Assembly (NCBI RefSeq): GCF_012515855.1
Contig: NZ_JAAYXO010000142.1
Location: 1-55,910 of the forward strand
Length of the DNA: 55,910 nucleotides
Reading direction: 5' to 3'
DNA from: Gordonia sp. (in: high G+C Gram-positive bacteria)
GTDB lineage: Bacteria > Actinomycetota > Actinomycetes > Mycobacteriales > Mycobacteriaceae
The translations under genes and the position numbers were made by a program. Positions 46,285-55,060 of the stretch are shown one piece after another. The notes beneath the pieces are model-generated. The model ran no database searches. It worked only from the letters and a program-made list of their open reading frames with translations, and was not told where the DNA came from. How positions within the stretch are numbered: the first letter of the stretch is position 1; every line of letters starts with the position of its first letter.

Positions 46285-47701
46285 CGGCGCGGAACATCAC
46301 ATCCGGGATCGTCGGGTCCGCGGTCATCACCTCCACGGTGCACCGCGTCCCGGCCCCCGGCGCGTCCCGACAGGCCGCGACGATCGCCGGTTCCTCGATC
46401 AACACCTCGGCAGGACGTCTGCCGTCGCGGTCCCGCAGGACGACCGCGTCGAAACGCGCACCGATCTGATCCGACAGCACCACCGCCTCGGTGAGCGCCA
46501 AGCTCTTGCGCTCGGCGGTGGACGCCTCCGAATCGGTGCCTCGCATGATCTTCGGCAGGGTCGGCAGCACCTCGGCGACCCAATCCGGGACCTCGCGGCC
46601 GGCCGTGACCGCCAACGTCACCTCCGTGGCATACCGGTCGGCCAGCCGACGCAGGGGCGCCGTGACGTGCGCGTACAGTCCGCCGACACCGGCGTGGGCT
46701 CGCTGATCCACCGGCAGGTCCGCGGTCTCGGCGTCGAGCACGAGGTATCCCGACCCGCGCATCAGCCGTGCACCGGCGCTCATCAACGCGAGGGTCGTCG
46801 GCGCCTCGGGCCGCAGCGTCGCGAGGAACTGTCCCGGTGACGCGTCGTCCGGCCACGGAATCTGCAGATGCTGCGCGATCCGGCGCAGGTCGTCCACCGA
46901 CTCCTGCGCGGCGGGCGGCAGGGTCCGCAGCAGGCCGACCCCCGCCTCGGCCTGCGCGGTACCCGCGCACATCCCGGTCAACAGCGAGACCTGCGCGTTC
47001 CACTGATCGGCTGGGGTTCGGGGCGCCAGCCGCAGCGTCCACGCACGGCCGGGCGTGTGCGGGACGATCTCCTGATCGGGCAGATCCAACTGCACCGCAC
47101 CGCGGCGCAGCGCCCACGTCAACCGCGTGCGCCCGAAATCGGGCAGCCCGGCGATCGCCGGGTGGAGCCGATCAGCCGCGAGGTCACCCATCACCCCCGC
47201 GTAGTCGAGGCGGGCCCGCGACCGCACCGACGCACGCGTCACGTCGACGCTGCGCGCCTCACCGTCGGCCGCGACGTGCACGGTCCACAGGACCGCCGGA
47301 CGTGTCTGGTCCGGGAGCAGCGAGCCCAGTCCTTCCGACAGCGCCCGCGGGTGCAGCGGCACGCTGCCGTCGGGAAAGTACAGGGTCTGACCGCGGCGAC
47401 GGCTCTCCACGTCGATCGGGCTGTCCGGCTCCACCAGCGCCGCTACGTCAGCGATCGCATAGTGGACGAGGAACCCGCCATCGGGCTCGGCGACCACCCG
47501 CAGGGCCTGGTCCAAGTCTTTGGAACCGGGCGGATCGATGGTCACCAACTCCAGATCCGTCCGGTCCGCGCGATCGGCGGCGAACCGGTCGACCACCGAC
47601 TCCGCCTGCCGCTCCACCTCGCGCGAGAAGTCGACGACGATCCCCAGATCGTGGCGCAACTGGGCGAAGTCGATCGCGGGGGCACTGGTTCTCGGCTGCA
47701 T
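46259..47701 (-). CDS. RNB-domain ribonuclease (RNase II/R-like)
   Basis: A 480-residue protein with an RNB domain from about residue 50. The active-site run is DPPGSKDLDQ, with Asp56, Asp62 and Asp64; E. coli RNase II has DxxxxxDxDD, so the fourth Asp is Gln65 here. Other RNB motifs are YAIADVAALVEPDSPIDVE, RGQTLYFPDGSVPLHPR and HAGVGGLYAHVTAPLRRLADR. No cold-shock or S1 domain is visible, so the protein is shorter than typical RNase R. It would degrade single-stranded RNA from the 3' end. The ATG at 47701 follows a TACGCT -10 at 7 nt. It lies right behind rnpB. Confidence 0.88.
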   Translation of the reverse strand: MQPRTSAPAIDFAQLRHDLGIVVDFSREVERQAESVVDRFAADRADRTDLELVTIDPPGSKDLDQALRVVAEPDGGFLVHYAIADVAALVEPDSPIDVESRRRGQTLYFPDGSVPLHPRALSEGLGSLLPDQTRPAVLWTVHVAADGEARSVDVTRASVRSRARLDYAGVMGDLAADRLHPAIAGLPDFGRTRLTWALRRGAVQLDLPDQEIVPHTPGRAWTLRLAPRTPADQWNAQVSLLTGMCAGTAQAEAGVGLLRTLPPAAQESVDDLRRIAQHLQIPWPDDASPGQFLATLRPEAPTTLALMSAGARLMRGSGYLVLDAETADLPVDQRAHAGVGGLYAHVTAPLRRLADRYATEVTLAVTAGREVPDWVAEVLPTLPKIMRGTDSEASTAERKSLALTEAVVLSDQIGARFDAVVLRDRDGRRPAEVLIEEPAIVAACRDAPGAGTRCTVEVMTADPTIPDVMFRAVSGRGGTS

Positions 47702-47708
47702 GCGACCG

Positions 47709-47714
47709 AGCGTA
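47709..47714 (-). promoter_or_regulatory. Leaderless -10 element of the RNB ribonuclease gene
   Basis: TACGCT on the minus strand ends 7 nt before the ATG. It lies between rnpB and the ribonuclease gene, giving the latter an own promoter. Confidence 0.5.
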
Positions 47715-47749
47715 TTCGCACGCGGTGCGCGCGGCCTACCGGGGTGAGG

Positions 47750-48170
<421 letters not shown>

Positions 48171-48220
48171 CGAGGTTCAGGATAGCGGCCCGGCCCGTCA
48201 GAGAACGAATGCCGACGGCA

Positions 48221-48898
48221 CTACTGCAGGTGGGCGGTGTCGTTGACGAGGCGGACCACCGTTCCGCCGTCGGGGAAGTACTCGACGATGCAGATCGATG
48301 CGAGGTCCAGATGCAGGCGGAACAGCAGCTCCGGCCCCGCCGACAACGCATCGCGCAGCAGCGTCTTGATCGGGGTGACGTGCGAGACCGCCAGGACCGT
48401 GCGGCCGGAGTACTCGGCGACCAGGTCGGACCGTGCCTGCACCACCCGATCGGCGACGCGCGCGAAACTCTCGCCTTCCGGAGGCGCCACGTCGATGTCG
48501 CCCAGCCAACTGCGGTGCAGGTCCGGGTCGCGCTGGGCCGCTTCGCGGAAGGTCAACCCCTCCCACGCTCCGAAGTCGGTCTCGATGAGGCCCTCGAACG
48601 GTCGGACCTCAAGTCCCAGCGAGTCTGCGGCCGCGTGCGCGGTGGCCATGGTCCGAGCCAGCGGCGACGAGACCACCGCGTCGATCGATCCCAGTGCACC
48701 CGCCGCGATCCGTCGACCGGCGGCGGCCGCCTGGCCCCGGCCGAGGTCGGTCAACTCGGGGTTGCCGCGACCGGAGTAGCGACGGTCCACCGACAGTGCG
48801 GTCTGACCGTGTCGGAGCAGCACGATCCGCGTCGGCGCGCTGGTCTGGCCCTGCCAGTTCGGAGTCTTCTCGCCGCTCATCGTCTTCTCGCCGCTCAT
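48221..48898 (-). CDS. Histidine phosphatase family protein (CobC/phosphoglycerate-mutase-like)
   Basis: A 225-residue branch 1 histidine phosphatase: catalytic LLRHGQT (His30), SSPLARTMATA, the general acid Glu in LIETDFGAWEG, and the second His in VLAVSHVTPIK. In M. tuberculosis the corresponding gene Rv2228c encodes an RNase H domain fused in front of this domain; here the RNase H part is absent and only a duplicated six-residue MSGEKT start precedes the phosphatase. Which of the two ATGs (48898 or 48880) is used is unclear. It is 10 nt after the zinc-ribbon gene in the same unit. The substrate is unknown; alpha-ribazole phosphate is possible given nearby cobalamin genes. Confidence 0.86.
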   Translation of the reverse strand: MSGEKTMSGEKTPNWQGQTSAPTRIVLLRHGQTALSVDRRYSGRGNPELTDLGRGQAAAAGRRIAAGALGSIDAVVSSPLARTMATAHAAADSLGLEVRPFEGLIETDFGAWEGLTFREAAQRDPDLHRSWLGDIDVAPPEGESFARVADRVVQARSDLVAEYSGRTVLAVSHVTPIKTLLRDALSAGPELLFRLHLDLASICIVEYFPDGGTVVRLVNDTAHLQ

Positions 48899-48899
48899 C
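48864..48899 (-). repeat. Perfect 18-bp tandem duplication at the histidine phosphatase start
   Basis: Units 48864-48881 and 48882-48899 are identical. Each contains an ATG and encodes MSGEKT, so the duplication makes two equivalent start codons. Confidence 0.9.
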
Positions 48900-48908
48900 G
48901 CGTCGCGC

Positions 48909-49667
48909 TCACTCCGCCGCCGCAGGCTTCGGCAGACCCGACTGATCGGTGCGGACCATGATCGCGCCGCATTCTTCGCAGCGCAGGACCTCGTCGTCGT
49001 CCTTCGCGGCGATGGTGGCCAGGGTCCGCGGATCCATCTCCATCCGGCACGCTCCGCACCGACGCTGGCGGACCAGACCTGCGCCCACCTTGCCCTGCGA
49101 ACGCAACCGCTCGTAGATGGTGATCAGCTCGTCACCCACCTCGGCGACGGTCGCGATCCGCTTGGCATCCATGTCTTCCAGTCGCTGGTCCACCGTCAGC
49201 GCGGCGGCGTCGCGCCGCCCGATCAGGTCGAGTTCCTGCTCGGTGGCGTGGAGCAATGCGGCCTCGGTGCGCTCTGACTCGGCGTCGGTGGCCTCCTGCT
49301 GCTCCATCACCTCCAGCAGTTCGGTCTCGAGGTTCTCCGCGCGTCGGCGCAAGCCGGTCACCTCGTGCTGCAGTTCGGTGAGCACCTTGTGGCTCACCAG
49401 TCCGGCGTCGATCTGCTCCTGGTCGCGGTTGAGCTGCTTGGTGGTGCCCGTCAGCTCCGCATCCACGCGGTCGTACTCGGCCTGCAGGTTGTCGACCGCC
49501 ACTTGTGCGCGGGCGCGGTCTTCGCGGATCGACTCCGCGGTCTCGGCGAGCTTCGCCAGCTCCGCGTCCTCCGGCAGGTTCTTGCGCTCGTGCTTGGCCT
49601 TCGCGATGTCGGCGTCGAGGTCGGCGAGGTCGAGCAGCCGTCGCTGCTGGGCGTTAGGAACCTTCAC
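48909..49667 (-). CDS. C4-type zinc ribbon coiled-coil protein
   Basis: A 252-residue protein with a long coiled coil (about 10-190, rich in Leu, Glu, Ala and Arg heptads) and a C-terminal zinc ribbon with four cysteines in CGACRMEMD and CEECGAI. It matches Rv2229c in order and form. Function is unknown; zinc ribbon and coiled coil suggest nucleic-acid or protein binding. The GTG at 49667 has AGGAG 5 nt upstream and overlaps the NIF3 stop by 4 nt (GTGA), confirming the start. Confidence 0.88.
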   Translation of the reverse strand: MKVPNAQQRRLLDLADLDADIAKAKHERKNLPEDAELAKLAETAESIREDRARAQVAVDNLQAEYDRVDAELTGTTKQLNRDQEQIDAGLVSHKVLTELQHEVTGLRRRAENLETELLEVMEQQEATDAESERTEAALLHATEQELDLIGRRDAAALTVDQRLEDMDAKRIATVAEVGDELITIYERLRSQGKVGAGLVRQRRCGACRMEMDPRTLATIAAKDDDEVLRCEECGAIMVRTDQSGLPKPAAAE

Positions 49668-50794
49668 TGGTGCTCCTTCGGTCCGGCGACCACGCAGAAC
49701 GGGTCGGTCGGTTCGTGGAAAATGGTTGCTTGGCAACCGATCTCGCCCAGGATATCGGCGACCGTCCCGCACCACGGGAACTCCGTCGCCCAATGTCCGG
49801 CGTCGACCAGCGCGGGCGAGCCGTCGCGGAGCGACTCGTCGACCACATGATGGCGGAGATCGCCGGTCAGGTACACGTCGGCGCCGGATGCCGAGGCGGC
49901 GCCGATCAGCGAATCACCGGCCCCTCCGCAGACCGCCACCGTCTGGACGGTCGCCTCCGGATCGCCCGCCCCGCGGATCGGCCAGGCCGCTCGCGGCAGC
50001 ACCCGCCCGGCGTGGTCGACGAACTCGGCGAAGCTCATCGGCGCGGGCAGTCGGCCCACCCGGCCGAGCCCGATGTCGGAGTGCACGGCGGCCTGCTCGA
50101 AGACGTCGAACGCCGGCTCCTCGTAGGGGTGCGAGGCCCGCAGCGCGGCGAGGATCGGCTCGCGGAGCCGACGGGGCGCCACCATCTCCACCCGCTGCTC
50201 ATCGACGCGGGTCAGCGCGCCGATGGCGCCGATCGCCGGAACTGCGCCGTCGACCGGGAGGAACTGACCGGTGCCGACCACGCTCCACTGGCAGTTGCGG
50301 TAGTCACCGATACTGCCCGCCCCGGCGTTGAACAGCGCTTCGCTGACCTGGTCGGCGTTCACCTCGGGAACCATCACCACCCACTTGTCAAGCGGGTCGG
50401 TCGACTCCGGCGCCAACGGCACGGTGTTCAGCAGCCCCAGCGACTCGGCCAGCGCGTCGGAGACGCCGCGGCGGGCCTTGTCGGCATTCGTGTGCGCCGA
50501 GAACAGTGCGCAACCGCCGCGGATCAGGCGATGCAGGATGCGCCCCTTCGGAGTGTTCGCCGCGACGGTCGTCGATCCGCGCATCAGCAGCGGGTGATGC
50601 GCCACCACCAACTGCACGCCGTCGGCGAGTGCCCGGTCGACCACGGCGTCGGTGACGTCGACGCACACCAGCACCTTCTCGGCCGCCTCGTCGGGGTCTC
50701 CGCACACCAGGCCGACCGCGTCCCACTGCTCGGCGAGTCGAGTCGGATAGACGGCCTCCAGGTGGTCGATCACTTCGCGCAGGCGCGGACTCAT
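49664..50794 (-). CDS. NIF3-like dinuclear metal centre protein (YbgI family)
   Basis: A 376-residue member of the NIF3/GTP cyclohydrolase I type 2 family. Metal-binding histidines occur in VVAHHPLLMRG and again near the C-terminus in GHWATEFPW. A central insertion of about 100 residues (roughly 130-230) resembles the PII/CutA-like domain found in long NIF3 proteins. Proposed roles range from a hydrolase to a metal chaperone; none is established for this clade. It is part of the zinc-ribbon/histidine phosphatase unit, as is Rv2230c. No clear promoter was found in the 62-bp gap before it. Confidence 0.9.
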   Translation of the reverse strand: MSPRLREVIDHLEAVYPTRLAEQWDAVGLVCGDPDEAAEKVLVCVDVTDAVVDRALADGVQLVVAHHPLLMRGSTTVAANTPKGRILHRLIRGGCALFSAHTNADKARRGVSDALAESLGLLNTVPLAPESTDPLDKWVVMVPEVNADQVSEALFNAGAGSIGDYRNCQWSVVGTGQFLPVDGAVPAIGAIGALTRVDEQRVEMVAPRRLREPILAALRASHPYEEPAFDVFEQAAVHSDIGLGRVGRLPAPMSFAEFVDHAGRVLPRAAWPIRGAGDPEATVQTVAVCGGAGDSLIGAASASGADVYLTGDLRHHVVDESLRDGSPALVDAGHWATEFPWCGTVADILGEIGCQATIFHEPTDPFCVVAGPKEHQ

Positions 50795-50856
50795 TCCGGC
50801 GTCACTCTCCTCGTTGCTCAGCGCCGCGGTCGCGGCCCTTCGTCACATCTTGCCTG

Positions 50857-51951
50857 TCAGTACGCCGTGCTCGTCGCGACATCGCCCAGAGCCTCGATCA
50901 GCACGTCGATCTGTTCCGGCGACCGGACCGCGATGCGCAGGTGGTCTGGCCCCAGGCCGACGAAGTTGGCACAGCTGCGGATACCGATCCCCCGCTCCCG
51001 CAATCGGCTCTTCACCGCCAGCCCGTCGCGCATCCTCACCAGCACGTACGACGACTCCGGCGGCACCGCGGGACGCACCCCGATCTCGGCGAGCCGAGCG
51101 AGGAGGTAATCGCGTTCGGTCGCCACCTGCCGAGCCTGCAGACGGGCGTAATCCTGGCCCTGCGGCCCGAGACATGTCGCCAACGCGGTGAGCGCGAGGG
51201 TGCCGAGCGGCCAGTGTCGCCGGCCGCGCTGCAACTGCGCGATCACTTCCGGCGAGGCCAACAGGTATCCCACGCGCAGGCCGGCCAGCGCGAAGGTCTT
51301 CGTGACCGAGCGGATCACGATGAGGTCCTTCTCGGCGACCCCGGCCATCGACTGGGGTTCGTACGACGGCCGGTCGTCGTCCCGGGCAGCCATGGTCACG
51401 TCGGCGAAGGCCTCGTCGATCACCACGATGCGGCCGGGCCTGCGCAGCGCATCGATCTCCGCTCGCGCATGCAGCACCGACGTCGGGTTGGTCGGGTTGC
51501 CCACGACCACCAGGTCGGCGTCCTCGGGGATCTGGGCCTCGCTGAGCCGCCACGGCGCCTGCAGCACCACCTGCGAGACCCGAAGCCCCGACGCGCGCAG
51601 GACCCGCTCGGGTTCGGTGAACGAGGGCTGGATCAGCGCGACGTGCGTGGCGCCCAGCTTCGCCAACAGTTCGAAGCCCTCGGCCGCGCCGCCCAGCAGC
51701 AGCACTTCGTCGGTGCGTCGGCCGTGCAGGTCGGCCGCCGCCCGCGTCGCCGCATCGGCATCGTCATTGCTCGGATAGGCCGCGAGATCGTCGATCCGCG
51801 TGCTCAGCGCCGCCGTGAGGAACGCCGGCGGTCCGGGACGGACGTTCACCGCGAAGTCACAGCGCCCCGGCGCGGCGTCCTCGTCTCCGTGTCGGTGGGG
51901 ATCGAAGAGATCGGCCGACTCCGGCCGTGTGTCACCAGCGCCCGATTTCAT
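50857..51951 (-). CDS. cobC: CobC-like aminotransferase / threonine-phosphate decarboxylase
   Basis: A 364-residue PLP enzyme of the histidinol-phosphate aminotransferase family. It has VVGNPTNPTS in the middle, the acid DEAFAD, and the Schiff-base lysine in SVTKTFALAGLRVGY. Syntenic with Rv2231c, annotated cobC, which in the cobalamin pathway makes aminopropanol phosphate from threonine phosphate; histidinol-phosphate-type transamination is the alternative. The product would be used by CobD at 54123. The ATG at 51951 has TAGGCT 8 nt upstream. Its start is only 22 bp from that of the divergent PtkA-like gene. Confidence 0.85.
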   Translation of the reverse strand: MKSGAGDTRPESADLFDPHRHGDEDAAPGRCDFAVNVRPGPPAFLTAALSTRIDDLAAYPSNDDADAATRAAADLHGRRTDEVLLLGGAAEGFELLAKLGATHVALIQPSFTEPERVLRASGLRVSQVVLQAPWRLSEAQIPEDADLVVVGNPTNPTSVLHARAEIDALRRPGRIVVIDEAFADVTMAARDDDRPSYEPQSMAGVAEKDLIVIRSVTKTFALAGLRVGYLLASPEVIAQLQRGRRHWPLGTLALTALATCLGPQGQDYARLQARQVATERDYLLARLAEIGVRPAVPPESSYVLVRMRDGLAVKSRLRERGIGIRSCANFVGLGPDHLRIAVRSPEQIDVLIEALGDVATSTAY

Positions 51952-51959
51952 GGTCTCCG

Positions 51960-51965
51960 AGCCTA
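51960..51965 (-). promoter_or_regulatory. Leaderless -10 element of cobC
   Basis: TAGGCT on the minus strand ends 8 nt before the cobC ATG, inside the 22-bp divergent gap. Confidence 0.45.
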
Positions 51966-51973
51966 CGTGCACG

Positions 51974-52666
51974 ATGGATGGCGTGAATTCCGCCCTCGAA
52001 GTCGCCGATCCCAGCACCGTTGTCTTGTTCGATCTCGACGGCACCCTCACCGACAGCTACCTCGGCATCACGCGCTCGTACATCCACGCGTTCACCGAGA
52101 TCGGTCTCGAGCCGCCGTCGGCGGACGCGCTGCGGGGTGTCGTCGGCCCGCCCCTGCACGTCTCGATGGCAGGCTTCGGTCTCAGCCGCGCACAGACGAC
52201 TGCTGCGATCGCGGCGTATCGGGAGCGCTATCACGAGGTCGGATGGCTGGAGAATCGGATGTTCGACGGGATGGCCGATCTGGTGACCGACCTCTCGGCC
52301 TCCGGTCGGTCGATGGCGGTCGCGACCAGTAAGAATCAGCCGATTGCGCGACGGATCGTCGAGCATTTCGGGCTGGCAGACCACTTCACCGTGGTGGCCG
52401 GCGCGGGCGGGGACGGCACGCGCGGGACCAAAGCCGAGGTCATCGCACATGCCCTCGACGTACTAGAGTCGAATCGGAACACCTCGCGGACCGTGATGAT
52501 CGGCGATCGCTCGCACGACGTTGAAGGCGCAGCCGCACACGGCATCCCGACGATCGGTGTGCGGTGGGGCTACGCTCTCCCCGGAGAGCTCGAAGCCGCG
52601 ATGGGAACTACAGGCGAATGGATCGTCGACTCGGTCCAGCAATTGCGTGAGGAGCTCGGTGTCTGA
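51974..52666 (+). CDS. ptkA: HAD-family protein, PtkA-like
   Basis: A 230-residue HAD-superfamily protein with DLDGT (Asp20, Asp22), Lys in GTKAEVIAH and GDRSHDVEGA, all HAD motifs, and a helical cap domain. In M. tuberculosis the gene in this position (Rv2232) was shown to act as a tyrosine kinase on PtpA; by sequence alone it looks like a phosphoglycolate phosphatase. The present protein lacks the long N-terminal extension of Rv2232. The start is the ATG at 51974, though a GTG three codons later is possible. It overlaps ptpA by 8 nt. Confidence 0.8.
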   Translation: MDGVNSALEVADPSTVVLFDLDGTLTDSYLGITRSYIHAFTEIGLEPPSADALRGVVGPPLHVSMAGFGLSRAQTTAAIAAYRERYHEVGWLENRMFDGMADLVTDLSASGRSMAVATSKNQPIARRIVEHFGLADHFTVVAGAGGDGTRGTKAEVIAHALDVLESNRNTSRTVMIGDRSHDVEGAAAHGIPTIGVRWGYALPGELEAAMGTTGEWIVDSVQQLREELGV

Positions 52667-53147
52667 CAACGCGCCACGCCAACTGCACGTGTCCTTCGTG
52701 TGCTCGGGCAACATCTGCCGATCCCCGATGGCCGAATCGATCTTCCGCCACGCCATCGACGAGGCCGGTCTGACCGAGCGTGTTCGGGTCACCAGCGCGG
52801 GCACCGGCGGTTGGCACATCGGGCAACCCGCAGACAACCGCGCGCGGACCGAGCTCCTGGCCCACGGTTACCCGGACCATCACGTCGCCGCCCAGCTCAC
52901 GCCCGATCACCTCTCCGCCGACCTGCTGGTGGTCGCCGACAGCGGACACGTGGCCGAACTGGAGCGCAAGCGTCTCGGCGACCGCGTACGTCTGCTCCGC
53001 AGTTTCGATCCGAACGCCGACGGCACCGACGTCCCCGACCCCTACTACGGCGGGCCGGCCGACTTCACCCTGGTCCGCGAGCAGATCGAAGCCGCGGTCC
53101 CCGGCCTGCTGGCGTGGGTCTACGTCACACTCGACGGCGACGCCTGA
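52659..53147 (+). CDS. ptpA: Low-molecular-weight protein tyrosine phosphatase (PtpA)
   Basis: A 162-residue protein tyrosine phosphatase. The P-loop C-x5-R is CSGNICR (Cys15 to Arg21) and the acid loop is DPYYGG with Asp127. The GTG start has GAGGAG 4 nt upstream and overlaps the PtkA-like gene by 8 nt, so the pair is translationally coupled. In M. tuberculosis PtpA is exported into the host cell and acts on host targets; in a related non-pathogen an internal signalling role is more likely (inference). Confidence 0.94.
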   Translation: MSDNAPRQLHVSFVCSGNICRSPMAESIFRHAIDEAGLTERVRVTSAGTGGWHIGQPADNRARTELLAHGYPDHHVAAQLTPDHLSADLLVVADSGHVAELERKRLGDRVRLLRSFDPNADGTDVPDPYYGGPADFTLVREQIEAAVPGLLAWVYVTLDGDA

Positions 53148-53168
53148 CCGGTTGGTTCACCAGATCGG

Positions 53169-53174
53169 TAACCT
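53169..53174 (+). promoter_or_regulatory. Leaderless -10 element of the SURF1 gene
   Basis: TAACCT ends 6 nt before the GTG start at 53181. Confidence 0.5.
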
Positions 53175-53180
53175 GGCAGT

Positions 53181-54116
53181 GTGCGTGTGCTCAAGACCTT
53201 CCTGCGACCCGGCTGGCTGCTCCTCGGGATCTTCGTGGTCGCGTTCGCGGCAGCGTGCTTCGTCGTCCTGGCGCCGTGGCAGCTGGGCAAGAACACCGAG
53301 ACCGAGCACCGTAACAATCTGATCCGCGAGGCCGAGAACAGCGCACCCGTCGCGATCGACGAACTCGCACCGCCCGGCGCGCCCTTCGATGCCGCCTCCG
53401 AGTGGCGCGAGGTCTCGATGACCGGGCGGTACCTCGATCAGGAGCAGGTGCTGATCCGTCTCCGCACCGCGGGCGAGCGTCCGTCCGTCGAGATCCTGAC
53501 ACCGTTCCAATTGGCCGGCAGCGACCGCGTGGTGTTCGTCAACCGCGGCTACGTCCGTCCCGGCGCAGGCAACACGGTCGATGTCCCCGCCACCCCGTCG
53601 GGCGACACCACCATCGTCGCCCGCCTCCGCAAGACCGAGGCGACCAGCGCGGGCAAGGAACCGCGTGTGGAGAACGGCATGCAGACCGCCTACACCATCG
53701 ACATCGGTCTGCTCGGTCCGGCGACCGGTCATCCCGCCGACGACTTCTACGTCCAGTTGTCGCCGAACCAGCCGGGCGCCCTCGGTGAGATCCCGCTGCC
53801 GCAGCTCGAGACCGGTCCGTACCTCTCGTACGGCCTGCAGTGGCTGGCGTTTGGACTGATGGCGCCTCTCGGTGCCGCGTACTTCATCTACGCCGAGGTC
53901 AAGGCCCGGCGAGCCGCCAAGGACGTGCCCGCCGACGCCTCCGCCCCGCCGCCCCCGCCGATCAAGGACAAGGATCGAATCCGCCGCGAACTCCGCGGCG
54001 CGGGCACCTCGTCCGGCAACGACGTCAACGCGGGCGAGACCGCCGAGATCGGCGGCGGCGCCGTCGGCGACTCCGCCGCGGTCAACGCCAAGCTCGCCCA
54101 GCGCTACGGAAAGTAG
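53181..54116 (+). CDS. SURF1 family cytochrome oxidase assembly protein
   Basis: A 311-residue membrane protein. A first helix lies at about 12-32 and a second at about 218-240, with a large periplasmic domain between them holding the conserved APWQLGK just after the first helix and VFVNRGYVR. SURF1 proteins help insert haem a into the cytochrome oxidase, whose subunits are encoded at the start of this window. The C-terminal 70 residues are low-complexity, Ala-Pro-Gly-rich and variable. Syntenic with Rv2235. It converges on cobD with a 6-bp gap. Confidence 0.92.
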   Translation: MRVLKTFLRPGWLLLGIFVVAFAAACFVVLAPWQLGKNTETEHRNNLIREAENSAPVAIDELAPPGAPFDAASEWREVSMTGRYLDQEQVLIRLRTAGERPSVEILTPFQLAGSDRVVFVNRGYVRPGAGNTVDVPATPSGDTTIVARLRKTEATSAGKEPRVENGMQTAYTIDIGLLGPATGHPADDFYVQLSPNQPGALGEIPLPQLETGPYLSYGLQWLAFGLMAPLGAAYFIYAEVKARRAAKDVPADASAPPPPPIKDKDRIRRELRGAGTSSGNDVNAGETAEIGGGAVGDSAAVNAKLAQRYGK

Positions 54117-54122
54117 CGCCGC

Positions 54123-55031
54123 TCAGGCCCGCAGGCCCCAGCGCATCGCGACCGCACCGACCGCCGTCACCGTCTGAATCCGCCGCGACAACGCTGCGGC
54201 GGCTCGGAGGTCGGCCGGTGTCGGCGACCGACCGTCGCCCAGTCGAGGTCGTTCCTCCACGCCGTGCGCGTACTCGGTGCGGCCACCGAGCTCGATGCCC
54301 AACGCCCCCGCGAACGCCGCTTCCACCACTCCGGCATTCGGACTCGGGTGCTTGCCCGCGTCACGCCGAACGGTGCGCCAGACCTCGCCGGGGCGGCCGC
54401 TGACCGCCGCAGCCGCCGCAGCGGCAACGCGCGCGGGCACCAGGTTCGCGACGTCGTCGATCCGGGCTGCCGCCCACCCGAAGTTGCGGTAGCGGTCGGA
54501 TCGGTAGCCGATCATCGCGTCGAGGGTGTTCACCGCGCGGTAGCCCAGCAGTCCCGCCGGACCCGCGACGGCACCGCAGACCAGCGGTGCGACCGCCGCG
54601 TCGGAGGTGTTCTCGGCGATCGACTCGACGGCCGCCCGGCAGATTCCCGACTCGTCGAGCAGGTTCGGGTCCCGTCCCACCAGGCCGGAGACCAGGCGAC
54701 GGGCCTCCTCGATGTCGCCGTCGTCGAGCGCGTCCGCGATCTGGTCGCCGATGCGGCACAGCGACGTGCCGCCGAGGGCGGTGAAAGTCGATACGGCGGA
54801 GCCCACCGCGCCGAGTCGCCGCAGTCCGGCGCCGAGCGCCGTCGCCGCGCCGATCCAGCCGGTCGCGAACACCGCGCCCGCCGCACGGCTGTCGGCGTAG
54901 ACCCGCTTCTCCGTTCGTGCGACGGCACTGCCGAACACCGCAACCGGGTGCCCGCGCTGCGGGTCGGCGAACACTCTGTCGGCCACCACACCCGCAGCCA
55001 TTCCCAGGGCTTCCGCCCTCTTCATCCGCAT
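54123..55031 (-). CDS. cobD: Cobalamin biosynthesis protein CobD/CbiB
   Basis: A 302-residue integral membrane protein that attaches aminopropanol (phosphate) to adenosylcobyric acid to give adenosylcobinamide (phosphate). The start of the family is kept in ADRVFADPQRGHPVAVFG, and further on ESIAENTSDAAVAPLV and YRAVNTLDAMIGY, its most conserved parts. The ATG at 55031 is preferred because TACGAT ends 6 nt upstream; an ATG two codons later is possible. The frame is open farther upstream over the divergent gene. Same as Rv2236c. Confidence 0.93.
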   Translation of the reverse strand: MRMKRAEALGMAAGVVADRVFADPQRGHPVAVFGSAVARTEKRVYADSRAAGAVFATGWIGAATALGAGLRRLGAVGSAVSTFTALGGTSLCRIGDQIADALDDGDIEEARRLVSGLVGRDPNLLDESGICRAAVESIAENTSDAAVAPLVCGAVAGPAGLLGYRAVNTLDAMIGYRSDRYRNFGWAAARIDDVANLVPARVAAAAAAAVSGRPGEVWRTVRRDAGKHPSPNAGVVEAAFAGALGIELGGRTEYAHGVEERPRLGDGRSPTPADLRAAAALSRRIQTVTAVGAVAMRWGLRA

Positions 55032-55037
55032 CCGGCG

Positions 55038-55043
55038 ATCGTA
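55038..55043 (-). promoter_or_regulatory. Leaderless -10 element of cobD
   Basis: TACGAT on the minus strand ends 6 nt before the cobD ATG, within the 37-bp divergent gap. Confidence 0.5.
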
Positions 55044-55054
55044 TCGACGGCGAC

Positions 55055-55060
55055 TATCAT
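55055..55060 (+). promoter_or_regulatory. Leaderless -10 element of the spermidine-synthase-like gene
   Basis: TATCAT ends 8 nt before the ATG at 55069. It lies 11 bp from the opposing cobD element, so the two RNA polymerase sites overlap. Confidence 0.5.
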
